42,322 nucleotides of DNA from Streptomyces sp. OfavH-34-F (GTDB lineage: Bacteria; Actinomycetota; Actinomycetes; Streptomycetales; Streptomycetaceae), in the NCBI RefSeq assembly GCF_022347745.1, contig NZ_JAKRGC010000022.1, positions 1 to 42,322 of the forward strand, read 5' to 3'. Position 1 is the stretch's first letter. The number at the start of each line of letters is the position of its first letter. The translations under genes and the position numbers were made by a program. Under the pieces are notes generated by a model. The model searched no databases and was not told where the DNA came from. It saw only the letters and a list, made by a program, of their open reading frames with translations. Positions 25,386 through 34,234 of the stretch are shown one piece after another.

Positions 25386-26297
25386 ATGACCTCCGTTCCG
25401 TCGCCGTCCCAGCCGCCCTCGTCGCTCTCCCCGTCGCGGGCGGGCGACTTCATGCAGTGCCCCCTGCTGTACCGCTTCCGGGTCATCGACAAGCTGCCCG
25501 AGAAGCCCAGCGAGGCGGCTACCCGCGGCACGCTGGTCCATGCGGTTCTCGAGCGGCTCTTCGACGCTCCCGCGGCGGAGCGGACGCCGGGGCGGGCGAC
25601 GGCGCTGATCCCGGGCCAGTGGGACCGGCTGCTGGAGTCCCGGCCGGAGCTGGCCGGGCTGTTCGACGGGGACGAGGGGGGCGAGCGCCTGGCGCGGTGG
25701 CTGGGTGAGGCGGAGCGGCTGGTGGAGCGCTGGTTCTCGCTGGAGGACCCGACGCGGCTGGAGCCCGCGGAGCGCGAGCTGTTCGTCGAGACGGAGCTGG
25801 AGTCCGGGCTGCGGCTGCGCGGTGTGATCGACCGCGTCGACGTGGCGCCGACGGGCGAGGTCCGGATCGTCGACTACAAGACGGGGAAGGCGCCGCGTCC
25901 GGAGTACGCGGAGGGGGCGCTGTTCCAGATGAAGTTCTACGCCCTGGTGATCTGGCGGCTGAAGGGCGTGGTGCCGCGCCGGCTCCAGCTGGTCTACCTC
26001 GGCAGCGGCGACGTGCTCACGTACGACCCGGTCGTGGCGGACCTGGAGCGGGTGGAGCGCAAGCTGCTGGCGCTGTGGGAGGCGATCTCGCTGGCGACGC
26101 GGACGGGCGAGTGGCGGCCGCGCCCGACGAAGCTGTGCGGCTGGTGCGACCACCAGGCGCTCTGTCCGGAATTCGGCGGGACTCCCCCGGTCTATCCGCT
26201 GAGCGTCCGCCCGGCCGGTGACGGGCAGGATGACCAGGGCAGAATGGACCCGGTCCGGGCCGGGGCCGACCGGCCTGTGGCCCTCGACGGGCATTGA
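25386..26297 (+). CDS. RecB-family PD-(D/E)XK nuclease with Fe-S cluster motif
   Basis: A 303-residue nuclease. The PD-(D/E)XK core is visible as His52 in RGTLVHAVLE, Asp149 in LRGVIDRVD and Asp163-x-Lys165 in VRIVDYKTGK, followed by the QMKFYALVIW helix. Cys25 (FMQCPLLYRF) and Cys251, Cys254 and Cys260 (CGWCDHQALC) match the split four-cysteine iron-sulfur motif of AddB/Cas4-like nucleases. It is probably a single-strand or end-processing DNA exonuclease; the pathway is unknown. The ATG at 25386 was taken because SPSRAGDFMQCP follows. The stop lies 9 bp before a response-regulator gene, suggesting co-transcription. Confidence 0.9.
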   Translation: MTSVPSPSQPPSSLSPSRAGDFMQCPLLYRFRVIDKLPEKPSEAATRGTLVHAVLERLFDAPAAERTPGRATALIPGQWDRLLESRPELAGLFDGDEGGERLARWLGEAERLVERWFSLEDPTRLEPAERELFVETELESGLRLRGVIDRVDVAPTGEVRIVDYKTGKAPRPEYAEGALFQMKFYALVIWRLKGVVPRRLQLVYLGSGDVLTYDPVVADLERVERKLLALWEAISLATRTGEWRPRPTKLCGWCDHQALCPEFGGTPPVYPLSVRPAGDGQDDQGRMDPVRAGADRPVALDGH

Positions 26298-26306
26298 GGA
26301 GATCTG

Positions 26307-26978
26307 GTGGCAATCCGCGTCCTTCTGGTCGACGACCAACCGCTGCTGCGCACGGGCTTCCGGATGATTCTGGAGGCCGAGGGCGATCTGGTGGTGGTGG
26401 GCGAGGCCGGTGACGGTCTCCAGGCGCTGGACCAGGTGCGCGCGCTGCAGCCGGACGTGGTCCTGATGGACATCCGCATGCCCCGGATGGACGGCGTCGA
26501 GGCGACCCGGCAGATCACCGGACCCGGCCGGGACGGCCCGGCGAAGGTCCTGGTGCTGACCACGTTCGACCTCGACGAGTACGTGGTGGAGGCGCTGCGG
26601 GCCGGGGCCAGCGGCTTTCTGCTCAAGGACGCGCCGGCCGACGAGCTGGTGCAGGCGATCCGGGTGGTGGCGGGCGGCGAGGCGATGCTCGCCCCGAGCG
26701 TCACGCGCCGGCTGCTCGACAAGTACGCGGACCATCTGCCCTCCGGCGAGGAGCCGGTGCCGGACACGCTGCACACGCTGACGGACCGCGAGGTCGAGGT
26801 GCTGAAGCTGGTGGCGCGCGGCCTGTCGAACGCGGAGATCGCGGCGGACCTGTTCGTCAGCGAGACGACGGTGAAGACGCATGTGGGCCATGTGCTGACG
26901 AAGCTGGGGCTGCGCGACCGGGTGCAGGCCGCGGTGTACGCCTACGAGAGCGGCCTGGTGCGCCCCGGCGCGCAGTGA
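26307..26978 (+). CDS. NarL/LuxR-family response regulator, orphan
   Basis: A 223-residue two-component regulator. The receiver domain (residues 2-120) has acidic residues Asp9/Asp10, phosphoacceptor Asp55 in VVLMDIRMP, Thr in VLVLTTFD and Lys in FLLKD. The C-terminal LuxR helix-turn-helix (about 150-213) contains LTDREVEVLKLVARGLSNAEIAADL. The GTG at 26307 follows GAGGAG. No histidine kinase is encoded in the window, so its partner is elsewhere. It is 9 bp after the RecB-like nuclease gene and converges on the binding-protein gene. Confidence 0.92.
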   Translation: MAIRVLLVDDQPLLRTGFRMILEAEGDLVVVGEAGDGLQALDQVRALQPDVVLMDIRMPRMDGVEATRQITGPGRDGPAKVLVLTTFDLDEYVVEALRAGASGFLLKDAPADELVQAIRVVAGGEAMLAPSVTRRLLDKYADHLPSGEEPVPDTLHTLTDREVEVLKLVARGLSNAEIAADLFVSETTVKTHVGHVLTKLGLRDRVQAAVYAYESGLVRPGAQ

Positions 26979-27002
26979 CGCGGGGGCGCGGGCGCCGTCG
27001 GC

Positions 27003-28580
27003 TCAGTCGGTGCCCCGGCGCAGCTCCCACAGCCGCAGGTCGGCGCCCGGGCCGACCGCCCATTCGACCCCGCCGACGTCCTCCCGGGACGCCGTGTAGC
27101 GCGTCTCCTGCCAGAGCGGGAGCACGGGCACGTCGCGGGCGGTGAGGTCCTGGAGCCGTTCGAAGTCGGGTACGGCGGCGGCGCGGTCGGCCCGCCGGCG
27201 GGTCCGGTCGACGAGGGTGCGGGCCTCGGCCGGGGTGGCGGACGGGCCGAGGAGGGGCGCCGTGTAGGCGTCGGGGTCCGGGAAGTCGGGGACCAGCCGC
27301 ATGCCGTGGACGGCGTAGTCGCCGCGCAGCAGTGCGGGGCGGTAGCGGGCCCAGGGCACGCCCTCGGCGGTGACGTCGAAGAGTCCGGTGCCGTTGAGCT
27401 GGTCGGCGACCGCCTCGAACGCGGCGGCGGTCCGCGGGCCGTAGCGGTCGCTCGGGTAGTGCAGGGTGAAGCGGACCGGGGTGCGCACGCGGGCTTTTCG
27501 CAGGAGGGCGGCGGCCCGGTCGGCGGCGGGTTCCCCGTAGGCGTCGTGGAAGGCGTTGGCGTGGCCGGTGACGCCGGACGGTATGGGTGAGTACAGCGGT
27601 TCGACGGTGCCGGCGTGGGGTCCGCCCGCGAGGCGGCCGCGGTCGACGGTCTGGGCGACGGCCTGGCGGACGGCCTTGTTCCGGACGGCGGGGCCGGCGG
27701 TGTCGAAGCCGAGGTAGCCGATGGCGAGGCCGGGCATCTCGGTGAGCCGTACGCCGTCCTCGGGTGCGTCGAGCAGGCTTCGGGCCCGGTCGGGGGACAT
27801 GGCGTGGGCCATGACGTCGACGCGCCGGGCGTCGAAGGCCTTCTCCATGGCGGCGGCGTCGGGGAACAGGTCGAGTTCGACCGTGTCGTCGCGTATCTCC
27901 TGGCTCCCCCGGTAGTGCGGGTTCCGGGTGAAGGAGACGCGCACGAGCCGGCCGGACTTCACCTCCGGCTCCATGGTGTACGGGCCCGAGCCGTCCACCC
28001 GGAAGCCGCTGCGGGCGGCGTCGGCGGGGTAGTGGGCGCGCGGGACGATGCCGGCGGCCGGGGTGGCGAGCTTGTACGGGAAGGCGGCGTCGGGGGTCCG
28101 CAGGTGGAAGACGATGTCGCGGTCTCCGGCGGTCTCGACGGTGTCGATGCTGTCGAGGAGGGCGGCGACGCCTTCGGCGCCGATGCGGCGGACGCGGTCG
28201 ATGGAGTACGTCACGTCGTCGGGGGTGACGGGGCTGCCGTCCGCGAAGGTGAGCCCGGTGCGCAGCCGGCAGCGGTAGCTCTCGCTCCGGCTGTCCGTGA
28301 AGCGGCAGCTCTCGGCCGCGTCGGGGAGGGGGGCGCCGCCGCCGCGCGGGGTGGCCATCAGGGTCTGCACGGTCTGCCGCAGCACGTTCCAGGCGCCCGG
28401 TCCGTGGCCGGTGGCCGGGTCGAGCGGCGCGGGGGCGGTGGTGGTGGCGGCGATCCGGTCCGTGGTGCCGACGACGACGGGGCCGGTGCCGGTGCCGCCG
28501 CCGTCCGGCGCGCCGCAGCCGGCGAGCACCGGCGCCAGCAGGCCCGCGACGGCCGGCAGCACCAGGGTCTTGCGTTTCAT
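27003..28580 (-). CDS. ABC-transporter substrate-binding lipoprotein, family 5 (oligopeptide type)
   Basis: A 525-residue exported lipoprotein. The signal peptide MKRKTLVLPAVAGLLAPVLAGC ends in lipobox LAGC (Cys22). The rest is a family-5 solute-binding fold: GLTFADGSPVTPDDVTYSIDR is the diagnostic segment, and AVAQTVDRGRL follows in the second lobe. Members bind peptides, nickel or other small solutes for an ABC importer, but no permease or ATPase gene is next to it, so it may be an orphan or act with a transporter elsewhere. The ATG at 28580 has a Shine-Dalgarno that lies inside a perfect 9-bp inverted repeat, suggesting regulated expression. Confidence 0.88.
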   Translation of the reverse strand: MKRKTLVLPAVAGLLAPVLAGCGAPDGGGTGTGPVVVGTTDRIAATTTAPAPLDPATGHGPGAWNVLRQTVQTLMATPRGGGAPLPDAAESCRFTDSRSESYRCRLRTGLTFADGSPVTPDDVTYSIDRVRRIGAEGVAALLDSIDTVETAGDRDIVFHLRTPDAAFPYKLATPAAGIVPRAHYPADAARSGFRVDGSGPYTMEPEVKSGRLVRVSFTRNPHYRGSQEIRDDTVELDLFPDAAAMEKAFDARRVDVMAHAMSPDRARSLLDAPEDGVRLTEMPGLAIGYLGFDTAGPAVRNKAVRQAVAQTVDRGRLAGGPHAGTVEPLYSPIPSGVTGHANAFHDAYGEPAADRAAALLRKARVRTPVRFTLHYPSDRYGPRTAAAFEAVADQLNGTGLFDVTAEGVPWARYRPALLRGDYAVHGMRLVPDFPDPDAYTAPLLGPSATPAEARTLVDRTRRRADRAAAVPDFERLQDLTARDVPVLPLWQETRYTASREDVGGVEWAVGPGADLRLWELRRGTD

Positions 28581-28586
28581 GGGGGC

Positions 28587-28613
28587 CGTTCTCCCTGTGG
28601 TTCGGGGAGAACG
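28587..28613 (-). promoter_or_regulatory. inverted repeat over the Shine-Dalgarno of the binding-protein gene
   Basis: A perfect 9-bp inverted repeat (28587-28595 with 28605-28613, 9-nt spacer) includes the GGGAGA Shine-Dalgarno. A TAGGGT box (28614-28619, minus strand) abuts it, placing the expected transcription start near 28607, within the repeat. It could be a repressor operator or an RNA hairpin that hides the ribosome-binding site. Confidence 0.5.
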
Positions 28614-28641
28614 ACCCTATCGGGGCGGGTCCGGGGCGCCC

Positions 28642-29334
28642 TCAGCCGATGAGTCCCCGGAGGAAGGCGAGGTCCACCTCTTCCAGCGAGCCCACGACGA
28701 CCCGGCCCTCGGCGGGGGCGATCGGGGCGACGGAGGGCACGGCGACCACCCGGCATCCGGCGGCCTCGGCCGCGGCCACCCCGGTCGCGGTGTCCTCGAT
28801 GACGGCGCACAGTCCGGGGTCGACGCCGAAGCCGCGGGCGGCGGTGAGATAGGGCTCGGGGTGCGGCTTGGTGCGGGTGACCTCGTCGCCGGCGACGGTG
28901 AGCGCGAAGTGGTGGCGGCCCACCGAGTCCAGGACCCGTTCGATGATGCGGCGGTGCGAGGCGGAGACGAGGGCGGTGGGGATCTCGTGGCGGCGCAGTT
29001 CGGCCAGCAGGCGGGCGGCGCCCGGCATCAGCGGGACGCCGTGGGCGATGCGCTTCTCGAACCGGTCGTTGAGCAGGACGGCGGCCTCGTCGAGGGTGAT
29101 GTCCGCGCCGGTCGCCTCGATGAGGTATCCGGTGCTGCGTGACATGGGCCCGCCGACGACCACGTCCCGCCATGCCTCGTCCAGCCGGTGCCCGAGGTCG
29201 GCGAAGACCTCGACCTCGACCTCCCACCAGAAGCCCTCGGTGTCGACCAGGGTGCCGTCCATGTCGAGAAGGACGGCCCGGAGGGCGGCGCCCTCCGCCG
29301 TGCGGGTCAGGGACGCGGGAACCGTACTGGTCAT
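28642..29334 (-). CDS. HAD-superfamily phosphatase (beta-phosphoglucomutase-like)
   Basis: A 230-residue HAD hydrolase of subclass I with a helical cap. Motif I is VLLDMDGTLVDTEG (nucleophile in DMDGT), motif II is ALVSAS, the motif III lysine is in TKPHPEPYLTA, and motif IV is CAVIEDTATG. It should dephosphorylate a small phosphorylated metabolite or act as a phosphoglucomutase-type enzyme; the substrate is unresolved. The ATG at 29334 follows GGAAGG. It lies just behind the metH terminator and 61 bp before the binding-protein gene. Confidence 0.88.
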   Translation of the reverse strand: MTSTVPASLTRTAEGAALRAVLLDMDGTLVDTEGFWWEVEVEVFADLGHRLDEAWRDVVVGGPMSRSTGYLIEATGADITLDEAAVLLNDRFEKRIAHGVPLMPGAARLLAELRRHEIPTALVSASHRRIIERVLDSVGRHHFALTVAGDEVTRTKPHPEPYLTAARGFGVDPGLCAVIEDTATGVAAAEAAGCRVVAVPSVAPIAPAEGRVVVGSLEEVDLAFLRGLIG

Positions 29335-29361
29335 CCGGCACACCTTCCATGAGGGACGAGA

Positions 29362-29399
29362 AGGCCGGCCGCCCGTCCCGGAGGATGGGCGACCGGCCT
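29362..29399 (-). terminator. hairpin terminator after metH
   Basis: A 7-bp stem, one mismatch and a further 5 bp (29362-29374 with 29387-29399) with a 12-nt loop lie about 55 bp after the metH stop; TTCTCGTC follows on the minus strand. Confidence 0.6.
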
Positions 29400-29453
29400 G
29401 CGCTGGACCGACCAGTGTACGACGTGATCGGCTACGACACGTCGAACGGCGTC

Positions 29454-32400
29454 TTACCGCGCGTTGAAGTACTTCGCCTCCGGGTGGTGGATGACGATCG
29501 CGTCGGTGGACTGCTCGGGGTGCAGCTGGAACTCCTCGGAGAGGTGGACGCCGATCCGCTCCGGCTCCAGCAGGGCCGCGATCTTGGCGCGGTCCTCCAG
29601 GTCGGGGCAGGCGCCGTAGCCGAGCGAGAACCGCGCGCCCCGGTACTTGAGCGCGAACATGTCCTCGACCTGCGCCGGGTCCTCGCCGGCGAAGCCCAGC
29701 TCCGAGCGGACGCGGGCGTGCCAGTACTCGGCGAGGGCCTCGGCCAGCTGGACGGAGAGCCCGTGCAGCTCCAGGTAGTCGCGGTAGGCGTTGGCCTCGA
29801 AGAGCTTGGCGGTCTCGGCGCCGATCTTCGAGCCGACGGTGACGACCTGGAGGCCGACGACGTCGGTCTCGCCGGACTCCTCGGGGCGGAAGAAGTCCGA
29901 CAGGCACAGGCGGCGGCCCCGGCGCTGGCGCGGGAAGGTGAAGCGAGTGCGCTCCGAGCCGTCCTCGTGGAGCAGGATCAGGTCGTCGCCCTTGGAGACG
30001 CAGGGGTAGTAGCCGTAGACGACGGCCGCCTCCAGCAGGTTGTCCGTCTGGAGCCGGTCGAGCAGGCCGCGCAGGCGCGGGCGCCCCTCGCTCTCGGCGA
30101 GCTGCTCGTACGTCGGTCCGTCGCCGGCCCGGGCCTGCTTGAGGCCCCACTGGCCCTTGAACAGGGCGCCCTCGTCCAGCCAGGAGGAGTACTCCTTGAG
30201 CGGGATGCCCTTGATGACGCGGCTCCCCCAGAACGGCGGGGTGGGCACCGGGTTGGTGACGGAGACGTCGGAGCGGACGCCCTCCTCCGGCTCCTCGACC
30301 TCCAGCAGGGCGGTGTCCCGCTTGGGGACGCGGCGCTGCTTGAGCTCGGGCAGGGTGGCGCCGGGGACGCCGCGCTTGACGGCGATGAGGGCGTCCATGA
30401 GGCGCAGGCCCTCGAACGCGTCGCGGGCGTAGCGGACCTCGCCCTCGTAGATCTCGTGGAGGTCCTGTTCGACGTAGGCGCGGGTCAGGGCGGCGCCGCC
30501 GAGGATCACCGGGTACTCGGCGGCCAGCTTGCGCTGGTTCAGCTCCTCCAGGTTCTCCTTCATGATCACGGTGGACTTGACGAGGAGGCCGGACATCCCG
30601 ATGACGTCCGCCTTGTGCTCGTCGGCGGCCTCCAGGATCGCGGAGACGGGCTGCTTGATGCCGATGTTGACGACGTTGAACCCGTTGTTGGACAGGATGA
30701 TGTCGACGAGGTTCTTGCCGATGTCGTGGACGTCGCCGCGGACGGTGGCGAGGACGATGGTGCCCTTGCCCTGCGCGTCCGTCTTCTCCATGTGCGGTTC
30801 CAGGTAGGCGACCGCGCTCTTCATGACCTCGGCGGACTGGAGGACGAACGGCAGCTGCATCTGGCCGGAGCCGAAGAGTTCGCCGACGACCTTCATGCCC
30901 GCGAGCAGGGTGTTGTTGACGATGTCGAGGGCGGGCGTGTCCTTGAGGGCCTCGTCGAGGTCCTCCTCCAGGCCGTTCTTCTCGCCGTCGATGATGCGGC
31001 GCTGGAGGCGCTCGTCCAGCGGGAGGGCGAGGAGTTCCTCGGCCTTGCCCTCCTTGAGGGACTTCATGTTGACGCCCTCGAACAGCTCCATCAGCCGCTG
31101 GAGGGGGTCGTAGCCCTCGGCGCGGCGGTCGTAGATGAGGTCGAGGGCGACCTTGACCTGCTCCTCCTCCAGCCGGGCGATGGGCAGGATCTTGGAGGCG
31201 TGCACGATGGCGGAGTCCAGGCCGGCCTTGACGCACTCGTCCAGGAAGACGGAGTTCAGGACGACGCGGGCGGCCGGGTTGAGGCCGAAGGAGATGTTGG
31301 AGAGGCCGAGCGTGGTCTGCACGGCGGGGTGGCGCTTCTTCAGCTCACGGATGGCCTCGATGGTGGCCTCGCCGTCCTTGCGGGACTCCTCCTGGCCGGT
31401 GCAGATGGTGAAAGTGAGAGTGTCGATGAGGATGTCCGACTCCTGGATGCCCCAGTTGCCGGTGAGGTCGGCGATGAGCCGTTCGGCGACGGCGACCTTG
31501 TGCTCGGCGGTGCGGGCCTGGCCCTCCTCGTCGATGGTCAGCGCGATCAGCGCGGCGCCGTGCTCGGCGGCGAGCCGGGTGACCTTGGCGAAGCGGGAGT
31601 CGGGCCCGTCGCCGTCCTCGTAGTTGACGGAGTTGAGGACGGCGCGGCCGCCCAGCTTCTCCAGGCCGGCCCGCAGCACGGGCAGTTCCGTGGAGTCCAG
31701 GACGATGGGGAGCGTGGAGGCGGTGGCGAACCGGCCGGCCAGCTCCTCCATGTCGGCGACGCCGTCGCGGCCCACGTAGTCGACGCACAGGTCGAGCATG
31801 TGGGCGCCCTCGCGGATCTGGTCGCGGGCCATCTCGACGCAGTCGTCCCAGCGGCCCTCCAGCATGGCCTCGCGGAACTTGCGCGAGCCGTTGGCGTTCG
31901 TGCGCTCGCCGATCGCCAGGTACGAGGTGTCCTGGCGGAAGGGGACGGTCTGGTAGAGCGAGGCGGCGCCGGGCTCGGGGCGCGGCTCGCGGGCGGCCGG
32001 GACGGTGCCGCGCACCCGCTCGACCACCTGGCGCAGGTGCTCCGGGGTCGTACCGCAGCAGCCGCCGACCAGGGAGAGGCCGTACTCCTGGACGAAGGTC
32101 TCCTGCGCGTCGGCCAGCCCTTCCGCGTCGAGCGGGAAGTGCGCGCCGTCCTTGGTGAGGACGGGCAGTCCGGCGTTGGGCATGCAGAGCAGCGGGATGC
32201 GCGAGTGGCGGGCGAGGTAGCGCAGGTGCTCGCTCATCTCGGCGGGGCCGGTCGAGCAGTTCAGGCCGATCATGTCGATGCCGAGGGGTTCCAGGGCGGT
32301 CAGGGCCGCGCCGATCTCGGAGCCGAGGAGCATGGTGCCGGTCGTCTCGAAGGCCAGCGAGCACAGCACCGGCAGGTCGGCCCCGAGGGCGTCCAGGGCG

Positions 32401-32966
32401 CGGCGGGCGCCGAGGACGGCGGCCTTGGTCTGCAGGAGGTCCTGGGTGGTCTCGATGATCAGCGCGTCGGCGCCGCCGGCGATCAGGCCCTCGGCGTTGG
32501 CCTGGAAGCCGTCGCGGACGGTGGCGTAGGGGATGTGGCCGAGGGTGGGCAGCTTGGTGCCGGGGCCCATGGAGCCGAGGACCCAGCGCTGTTCGCCGGT
32601 GGAGGCGGTGTACGCGTCGGCGACCTCGCGGGCGATGCGCGCGCCGGCCTCGGAGAGTTCGTGGACGCGGTCGGCGATGTCGTACTCGTTGAGGGCCGCC
32701 GTGTTGGCGCCGAAGGTGTTGGTCTCGACGCAGTCGACGCCGACGGCGAAGTACGCCTCGTGCACGGAGCGCACGATGTCCGGCCGGGTGAGGTTGAGGA
32801 TCTCGTTGCAGCCTTCGAGGTTCTCGAAGTCCGCGAGCGTGGGGTCCTGTGCCTGGAGCATGGTGCCCATGGCACCGTCGGCCACCACCACTCGGGCGGT
32901 GAGCGCCTCACGAAGGGCGGCGGAACGGGTCCGGCTGTCGGCGGAAGGGGTCGGCGACGAGGCCAT
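29454..32966 (-). CDS. metH: cobalamin-dependent methionine synthase MetH
   Basis: A 1170-residue modular enzyme that transfers the methyl group of methyltetrahydrofolate to homocysteine via cobalamin. In order: a homocysteine/zinc domain (about 20-320; Cys in GLNCSTG near 237 and GGCC at 301-304 are zinc ligands), a pterin domain (about 350-610; GERTNANGSRKFREAM), a B12-binding region (about 640-880) with DVHDIG at 745-750 supplying the cobalt-ligating His747, and a C-terminal SAM-dependent activation domain. The ATG at 32966 (MASSPTPSAD) follows GGGAG. The 238 bp to the divergent gylR gene show no recognisable cobalamin or SAM riboswitch. Confidence 0.97.
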   Translation of the reverse strand: MASSPTPSADSRTRSAALREALTARVVVADGAMGTMLQAQDPTLADFENLEGCNEILNLTRPDIVRSVHEAYFAVGVDCVETNTFGANTAALNEYDIADRVHELSEAGARIAREVADAYTASTGEQRWVLGSMGPGTKLPTLGHIPYATVRDGFQANAEGLIAGGADALIIETTQDLLQTKAAVLGARRALDALGADLPVLCSLAFETTGTMLLGSEIGAALTALEPLGIDMIGLNCSTGPAEMSEHLRYLARHSRIPLLCMPNAGLPVLTKDGAHFPLDAEGLADAQETFVQEYGLSLVGGCCGTTPEHLRQVVERVRGTVPAAREPRPEPGAASLYQTVPFRQDTSYLAIGERTNANGSRKFREAMLEGRWDDCVEMARDQIREGAHMLDLCVDYVGRDGVADMEELAGRFATASTLPIVLDSTELPVLRAGLEKLGGRAVLNSVNYEDGDGPDSRFAKVTRLAAEHGAALIALTIDEEGQARTAEHKVAVAERLIADLTGNWGIQESDILIDTLTFTICTGQEESRKDGEATIEAIRELKKRHPAVQTTLGLSNISFGLNPAARVVLNSVFLDECVKAGLDSAIVHASKILPIARLEEEQVKVALDLIYDRRAEGYDPLQRLMELFEGVNMKSLKEGKAEELLALPLDERLQRRIIDGEKNGLEEDLDEALKDTPALDIVNNTLLAGMKVVGELFGSGQMQLPFVLQSAEVMKSAVAYLEPHMEKTDAQGKGTIVLATVRGDVHDIGKNLVDIILSNNGFNVVNIGIKQPVSAILEAADEHKADVIGMSGLLVKSTVIMKENLEELNQRKLAAEYPVILGGAALTRAYVEQDLHEIYEGEVRYARDAFEGLRLMDALIAVKRGVPGATLPELKQRRVPKRDTALLEVEEPEEGVRSDVSVTNPVPTPPFWGSRVIKGIPLKEYSSWLDEGALFKGQWGLKQARAGDGPTYEQLAESEGRPRLRGLLDRLQTDNLLEAAVVYGYYPCVSKGDDLILLHEDGSERTRFTFPRQRRGRRLCLSDFFRPEESGETDVVGLQVVTVGSKIGAETAKLFEANAYRDYLELHGLSVQLAEALAEYWHARVRSELGFAGEDPAQVEDMFALKYRGARFSLGYGACPDLEDRAKIAALLEPERIGVHLSEEFQLHPEQSTDAIVIHHPEAKYFNAR

Positions 32967-33165
32967 GGATGTACTCCCTGGGATGCGACGGCTGTCGGCT
33001 TTGCGGCTTCGGCGGAAGGCGCACCCGGCCAGGGTAGCCGGGTCGCGGCCCGCCCCGTCACTCTGTCCCACGAGCCGGACTGCATGCTGGTCACGGGGGT
33101 GTCCGGGGTCATCGAGTGCTGCGGACTTCCGTTGCGGGCGAGCACGGGTCGGCATGGGCCGATAG

Positions 33166-33184
33166 TGTTCAGCATTGTCGAACA
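33166..33184 (+). promoter_or_regulatory. GylR operator at gylR
   Basis: TGTTC-N9-GAACA overlaps the presumed start site just after a TAGTGT -10 box (33163-33168). Its 13-bp right part GCATTGTCGAACA recurs exactly upstream of glpF, supporting autorepression by GylR. Confidence 0.65.
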
Positions 33185-33204
33185 AGGTGGAGGAGTACGG
33201 CGCC

Positions 33205-33969
33205 ATGGCCAAGAACATCCAGTCGCTGGAGCGGGCCGCGGCGATGCTGCGCCTGCTGGCGGGCGGCGAGCGGCGGCTGGGTCTCTCCGAGATCGCCTCC
33301 TCACTGGGCCTGGCCAAGGGCACCGCACACGGCATCCTGCGCACCCTCCAGCACGAGGGCTTCGTCGAGCAGGACGGCGCCTCCGGCCGCTACCAGCTGG
33401 GCGCGGAGCTGCTGCGCCTGGGCAACAGCTACCTCGACGTCCACGAGCTGCGCGCCCGCGCCCTGGTGTGGACGGACGACCTGGCCCGGTCCAGCGGCGA
33501 GAGCGTCCACCTGGGCGTGCTGCACCAGCAGGGCGTGCTGATCGTCCACCACGTCTTCCGCCCCGACGACAGCCGCCAGGTGCTGGAGGTGGGGGCCATG
33601 CAGCCGCTGCACTCCACGGCCCTGGGCAAGGTGCTGGCCGCGTACGACCCGGTGGCGCACACCGAGGCCATGGAGGTCGAGCGGCGCCCGTTCACGCCCC
33701 GGACGGTGACCGGCGCGGAGGAGTTCGAGGCGGTCCTGGACCTGGTGCGGGCGCGCGGCTGGGGCTCCGACGTGGAGGAGACCTGGGAGGGGGTGGCCGC
33801 GGTGGCCGCCCCGATCCACGACCGGCGCCGGATGCCGGTGGGGGCCATAGCCGTGACCGGTGCGGTGGAGCGGGTCTGCAAGGACGGGGAGCTGCGCCCG
33901 GAGCTGGTCGCGGCCGTACGCGACTGCGCCCGCGCCGTCTCCCGCGATCTGGGCGCCCGCCGCTTCTGA
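33205..33969 (+). CDS. gylR: IclR-family glycerol operon regulator GylR
   Basis: A 254-residue IclR-type regulator. The winged helix-turn-helix occupies about residues 5-65 (LGLSEIASSLGLAKGTAHGIL), followed by the IclR effector domain with STALGKVLAAYDP and a conserved C-terminus CARAVSRDLGARRF. In S. coelicolor, GylR represses the glycerol operon and itself and is relieved by glycerol-3-phosphate. I chose the ATG at 33205 (MAKNIQSLERAA), which matches the known GylR start and length and has AGGAG upstream; an in-frame start at 33175 would read through the operator. glpF follows after 265 bp. Confidence 0.95.
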   Translation: MAKNIQSLERAAAMLRLLAGGERRLGLSEIASSLGLAKGTAHGILRTLQHEGFVEQDGASGRYQLGAELLRLGNSYLDVHELRARALVWTDDLARSSGESVHLGVLHQQGVLIVHHVFRPDDSRQVLEVGAMQPLHSTALGKVLAAYDPVAHTEAMEVERRPFTPRTVTGAEEFEAVLDLVRARGWGSDVEETWEGVAAVAAPIHDRRRMPVGAIAVTGAVERVCKDGELRPELVAAVRDCARAVSRDLGARRF

Positions 33970-34090
33970 GCCGCCCGTCCGGCCGGGCCCAGGGCCGCTC
34001 GCGTACCCGGCCGGCGTCCCCGTGACGAACGATTCGTAGGTCACACCCCTCTTGACGCTGCCTTCACCGGGACGAAACACTGCCGTTCAC

Positions 34091-34133
34091 CGGTCGGCAT
34101 TGTCGAACACTTAACGGAAATTCGCGTTAGGGT
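34091..34133 (+). promoter_or_regulatory. GylR operator and promoter of the glp operon
   Basis: The 19-bp segment 34091-34109 matches the gylR operator at 16 positions, including 13 identical ones at its right end. It covers the expected -35 region of a TAGGGT -10 box at 34128-34133, so bound GylR would block RNA polymerase. A long leader (about 95 nt) precedes the glpF start. Confidence 0.65.
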
Positions 34134-34234
34134 GTGACCCGTGCCAAGGGCCGGCCAAGCCCTCCCACGAGGGCGCGGACCACCGGAGGGATTCGGGGTT
34201 CGGCTTCCCTGGACGAAGGACAAAGGAGTCGCGG

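Noticed and set aside
32967..33204. Cobalamin or SAM riboswitch upstream of metH
   Set aside because: No B12-box, S-box or SAH-riboswitch core could be recognised in the metH leader on the minus strand.
29139..34025. 1628-codon plus-strand open frame across metH and into gylR
   Set aside because: It is antisense to metH and then runs out of frame through gylR; the product has no recognisable domain and reflects GC bias.
34025..34037. ACGAA-cga-TTCGT inverted repeat after gylR
   Set aside because: Arms of only 5 bp and no second copy seen; it could be chance and was not called as an operator or terminator.
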